The notes under the pieces: model-generated
The model's database searches: none
The model's input: only the letters and a program-made list of their open reading frames with translations
Told to the model about the DNA's origin: nothing
Shown here: positions 5,928 through 8,249 of the stretch, in pieces
How positions within the stretch are numbered: position 1 is the stretch's first letter
Layout of the letters: the number at the start of each line of letters is the position of its first letter
Made by a program: the position numbers and the translations under genes
Assembly: GCA_015061765.1 (NCBI GenBank)
Contig: SUVZ01000151.1
Span: forward strand, 1-8,249
Length of the DNA stretch: 8,249 bases
Reading direction: 5' to 3'
Source: Lentisphaerota bacterium
GTDB lineage: Bacteria; Verrucomicrobiota; Kiritimatiellia; RFP12; UBA1067

Positions 5928-7316
5928 TCATTCCGTCCAACCGTTGCCGGTTACGGAGAATGCCTGATGCTTATCCGGCGGCACATAGCCGTGCGTGGAG
6001 CCTTGAACCCAATTGATCTTCTTGGGACCGGGGATGTTGTTGAAGAGGATTGCCACACCAGAAGGAGGACAGCAGTAGTCGCCCAACCCCGCACGGGTGA
6101 TCTCGACCTTACAGTTCTTCGAGATGCGCTTGGCGAGGTTTACCGGATCGTAGTAGCGCAAGGCAGGAGTCTCGTGAATGTACCAGGAGTCGATGAGTCG
6201 CTTGAGCGTGTCGCGTCCGCCCATGTCACAGCACCAGGGAATTGCCGGCAGTGCAAGGGATACGTCCGGATCAAGCCCTGCCGCCCATAAAGACTGAAGA
6301 CCGCCCATCGAGCCTCCGCGCACCTGAAGATTCTTGCCGTCCCATTCGGGCAGAGTCTTCAGCCATTCGAGGGCACGCATGATGCGATAGGTATAGCCGC
6401 TGAAATAGGAGTTCTCCGGATCGGCATTCTGCTTGTCGTCAAAACCGAACGTCCTGCCGCCGGAGCATATGGAACGGAAGAATTCATCGTAGTATTCGGG
6501 TTCGCGTCCGAGTTCATATCCGTGCGGAGAGAAATTGAAGCTGATCGCGTCATTTCTGATAACAGGGGAAACTACATGACCCTTCCCGGGATAGGAATGT
6601 CCATACCCGTGAAAGTACACCGTGACGGGCATCTTGGCACCTTTGTTCTCGGGGATCGTAAGATAGCCAGTGGAAGGGCGCGGCCCTGCGCACTTGATGG
6701 TCACGGCATAAACCCTAAGTCCCTTGCGGTATTCCTTGAGTTCCTTCATGTCCGCCTCAAGCGGAACCTTTGCGAGACGCGCACGGCGGCGAGCCCAGAA
6801 CGCATCGAAATCCTTGGGCTCTGGGACGCTCTGGAGCTTTTCAACGTCAACACCGGCTCCACCGTCGAAGAACACGCGTTTATCCTGGCGTTCAAAGGCA
6901 TTGAGCGCCTTGCGCCCTTCCGGGGTGTTCGGATCGCCCTTGAAACGAAAACTTTTTCTGTAAGTCTGGCCCTTCCTGTCTACCACTTGGGCTTCAATGC
7001 GCACGAACCCAGGCTTGTCCAGCTTCGTTCTGATCACGAGCGGTTCCGTGAGGGAAGCAGGCACCTTGCCCGTTTCGGTTACACCATCGTCACCCGTACG
7101 TGACCATTTTATGAAATACGTATCGGCAGGAATCGACTCCACTCTCTGAAGAGTGAGCGTAAACACCATCTCCTCACCCGGTTTGTATTCAAGCGGATTC
7201 TTGTTTGTTGTGCCTTTGAGCCATGCATTGTCAAGCAGGCCGCCAAATGCGGACAGCATCGACATCGCGACAAAAACGGCCGTGGTCCTTATGGTAACGC
7301 AAACTGACTTTCTCAT
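5928..7316 (-). CDS. Secreted acetylxylan esterase / cephalosporin-C deacetylase-like hydrolase (CE7-type alpha/beta hydrolase)
   Basis: The 462-residue product begins with a signal peptide (MRK, then a hydrophobic stretch to about residue 25). Residues about 30-125 look like a beta-sandwich domain (alternating hydrophobic strands, YKPGEE and DKPGFVRIE). An alpha/beta hydrolase of the AXE1 type fills about 160-450. Its nucleophile elbow is GGSMGG (334-339, Ser336), the acid Asp413 sits in GLGDYCCPP, which matches the GL-x-D-x-x-CPPS of CE7, and His442 is in STHGY. CE7 enzymes remove acetyl groups from xylooligosaccharides and related substrates. The usual HE pair after the catalytic His is HG here, and the RGQ motif is not evident (PHGYELGREP in that region), so the substrate may differ. 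The ATG at 7316 has only weak SD pairing (GTGAG). It lies 53 nt downstream of the fucose synthase gene; no polysaccharide-degradation partners are visible. Confidence 0.85.
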   Translation of the reverse strand: MRKSVCVTIRTTAVFVAMSMLSAFGGLLDNAWLKGTTNKNPLEYKPGEEMVFTLTLQRVESIPADTYFIKWSRTGDDGVTETGKVPASLTEPLVIRTKLDKPGFVRIEAQVVDRKGQTYRKSFRFKGDPNTPEGRKALNAFERQDKRVFFDGGAGVDVEKLQSVPEPKDFDAFWARRRARLAKVPLEADMKELKEYRKGLRVYAVTIKCAGPRPSTGYLTIPENKGAKMPVTVYFHGYGHSYPGKGHVVSPVIRNDAISFNFSPHGYELGREPEYYDEFFRSICSGGRTFGFDDKQNADPENSYFSGYTYRIMRALEWLKTLPEWDGKNLQVRGGSMGGLQSLWAAGLDPDVSLALPAIPWCCDMGGRDTLKRLIDSWYIHETPALRYYDPVNLAKRISKNCKVEITRAGLGDYCCPPSGVAILFNNIPGPKKINWVQGSTHGYVPPDKHQAFSVTGNGWTE

Positions 7317-7346
7317 AATCTCACTTTGCTTCTTCTGTTATTCTTG

Positions 7347-7358
7347 TGCCGATCGGCA
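7347..7358. repeat. 12-bp palindrome TGCCGATCGGCA in the fucose synthase-esterase gap
   Basis: This is a perfect self-complementary 12-mer in the 53-nt gap, 11 nt past the fucose synthase stop. It has no loop and no T-run afterwards on either strand, so it is weak as a terminator. It may be a binding site upstream of the esterase gene or a chance palindrome. Confidence 0.3.
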
Positions 7359-7369
7359 AAGTTAAAGAT

Positions 7370-8249
7370 TCACTTGCGCACAGTCCCGTCCGCAATGGAA
7401 CTGCGATATTCGGCGACCGTCCTCTTGAGCCCCGCCTCCAGATCGATCCTGGGAGACCATCCCAACGACCGTATGAGAGAGGTGTCGCAGAGTTTGCGCG
7501 GCGTACCATCCGGCTTTGAGGCATCCCACACAATCTCCGCAGGGCACCCTGTAGCCAGCTTGATCTTCTCGGCAAGGTCACGAATGGTTATCTCAACTCC
7601 CGAACCGACGTTCGCGAGATCCGGCGGATTTTCCATCTCAAGAACGAAAAGGCATGCCGCCGCAAGATCGTCCACGTGAAGGAACTCACGCAGCGGAGTG
7701 CCTGTTCCCCAGAGATTGACCGTCGCGTCACCGTTCACCCTGGCCGTCTCAAACTTGCGGATCATCGTCGGCAACACATGGCCGCCGACGACATCGTAAT
7801 TGTCACCCGTGCCATACAGATTCGTCGGCATAAGCGAATGATAGCACACACCCTTGTCCCTGCGCAGAAACTCACACAGTTTAAGACCTGCGATCTTCGC
7901 CAGCGCATAGCCCTCATTTGTCTTTTCCAGGGGAGAGGTGAGAAGCGCGGTCTCTGGGATCGGCTGCGGGGCCAGACGTGGATAGATGCACGTCGACCCA
8001 AGGAACAGCAGCCTTTTCACGCCAGCCTCATAAGCCCCCATGACCGTATTCATCGCTATAAGGCTGTTCTCGTACAGGAATGTCGCATTCCCCGCCGAAT
8101 TTGCGCCTATGCCGCCAACCTTCGCCGCGCAGATGACCGCCACGTCAGGCTTTTCGCTCTCATAGAAGGCGCGAACCGCCGCCGGATCGCACAAGTCGAG
8201 TTCCGCATGCGTACGGACAATGATGTTTTCATATCCCGCGGCCTTCAGG
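7370..8249 (-). CDS. fcl: GDP-L-fucose synthase, 5' part cut off by the window edge
   Basis: This NADPH-dependent epimerase/reductase turns GDP-4-keto-6-deoxymannose into GDP-L-fucose for surface glycans; a cytosolic extended-SDR enzyme. The visible 292 residues run in frame to the right edge (LKAAGYENIIVRTHAELDL), matching E. coli WcaG/Fcl from about residue 23, so only the N-terminus with the Rossmann glycine motif is missing. A TTG at 8194 is internal and not the start. Visible signatures (partial numbering) include AAKVGGI, GSTCIYP with Ser85 and Cys87, the Y-x3-K pair Tyr114/Lys118 in GYALAKIAG, MPTNLYG, GGHVLP with His157, REFLHVDD and DASKPDGTPRK. These correspond to Ser107, Cys109, Tyr136, Lys140 and His179 of the E. 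coli enzyme. All catalytic residues expected in this part are present. The usual partner, GDP-mannose 4,6-dehydratase, may lie beyond the right edge. Confidence 0.96.
   Translation of the reverse strand, partial: LKAAGYENIIVRTHAELDLCDPAAVRAFYESEKPDVAVICAAKVGGIGANSAGNATFLYENSLIAMNTVMGAYEAGVKRLLFLGSTCIYPRLAPQPIPETALLTSPLEKTNEGYALAKIAGLKLCEFLRRDKGVCYHSLMPTNLYGTGDNYDVVGGHVLPTMIRKFETARVNGDATVNLWGTGTPLREFLHVDDLAAACLFVLEMENPPDLANVGSGVEITIRDLAEKIKLATGCPAEIVWDASKPDGTPRKLCDTSLIRSLGWSPRIDLEAGLKRTVAEYRSSIADGTVRK

Noticed and set aside
7370..8194. TTG at 8194 as the start of the fucose synthase gene
   Set aside because: The frame continues upstream to the window edge with residues that match the family N-terminal region (GYENIIVRTHAELDL), so the TTG is an internal Leu codon.

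Overview
The window reads as chromosomal DNA from a GC-rich bacterium (about 55-60% GC by eye in the genes; the first ~590 bases look more AT-rich). All six confident protein genes lie on the minus strand. The mix is housekeeping amino-acid enzymes, a GDP-fucose sugar-nucleotide enzyme, a secreted CE7-type esterase and an unrecognised secreted protein. This would suit a carbohydrate-degrading member of the Verrucomicrobiota/Kiritimatiellota/Lentisphaerota group. That placement is a low-confidence impression from gene style and not from a marker gene.

Layout, read leftward in the direction of transcription from the right edge. (1) 8249-7370 holds the 3' part of a GDP-L-fucose synthase gene, cut by the window edge. 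(2) 7316-5928 encodes a secreted esterase of the acetylxylan esterase/cephalosporin-C deacetylase type with an extra N-terminal beta-sandwich-like region. (3) 5927-5772 is an intergenic control region with a perfect 15-bp inverted repeat, an extended -10 promoter and a purine-rich ribosome binding site. (4) 5771-593 is a compact four-gene unit: a monofunctional aspartate kinase with two ACT domains, a secreted protein that looks like a metallopeptidase without its zinc motif, argininosuccinate lyase, and a ClC-type anion channel/transporter. Junctions are +4 nt, a 32-nt overlap and +11 nt, so one transcript is very likely. (5) 592-1 has no convincing protein gene. It holds an imperfect direct repeat, a near copy of the lysC promoter pointing left, and a GGAGG at the very edge, which together suggest a leader for a gene starting just outside the window.

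Functionally, lysC (entry to the lysine/threonine/methionine pathway) and argH (last step of arginine synthesis) form an amino-acid unit into which an envelope or periplasmic protein and an ion channel are inserted. The leader before lysC is only about 35 nt, too short for a lysine riboswitch, so control of the pathway probably rests on the ACT domains and on the promoter and hairpin. I see no defence system, CRISPR array, insertion sequence, phage gene, rRNA or tRNA. The most unusual items are the apparently zinc-less peptidase-like protein in the amino-acid operon, the shared 16-bp promoter element, and the channel-type substitutions in the ClC protein.
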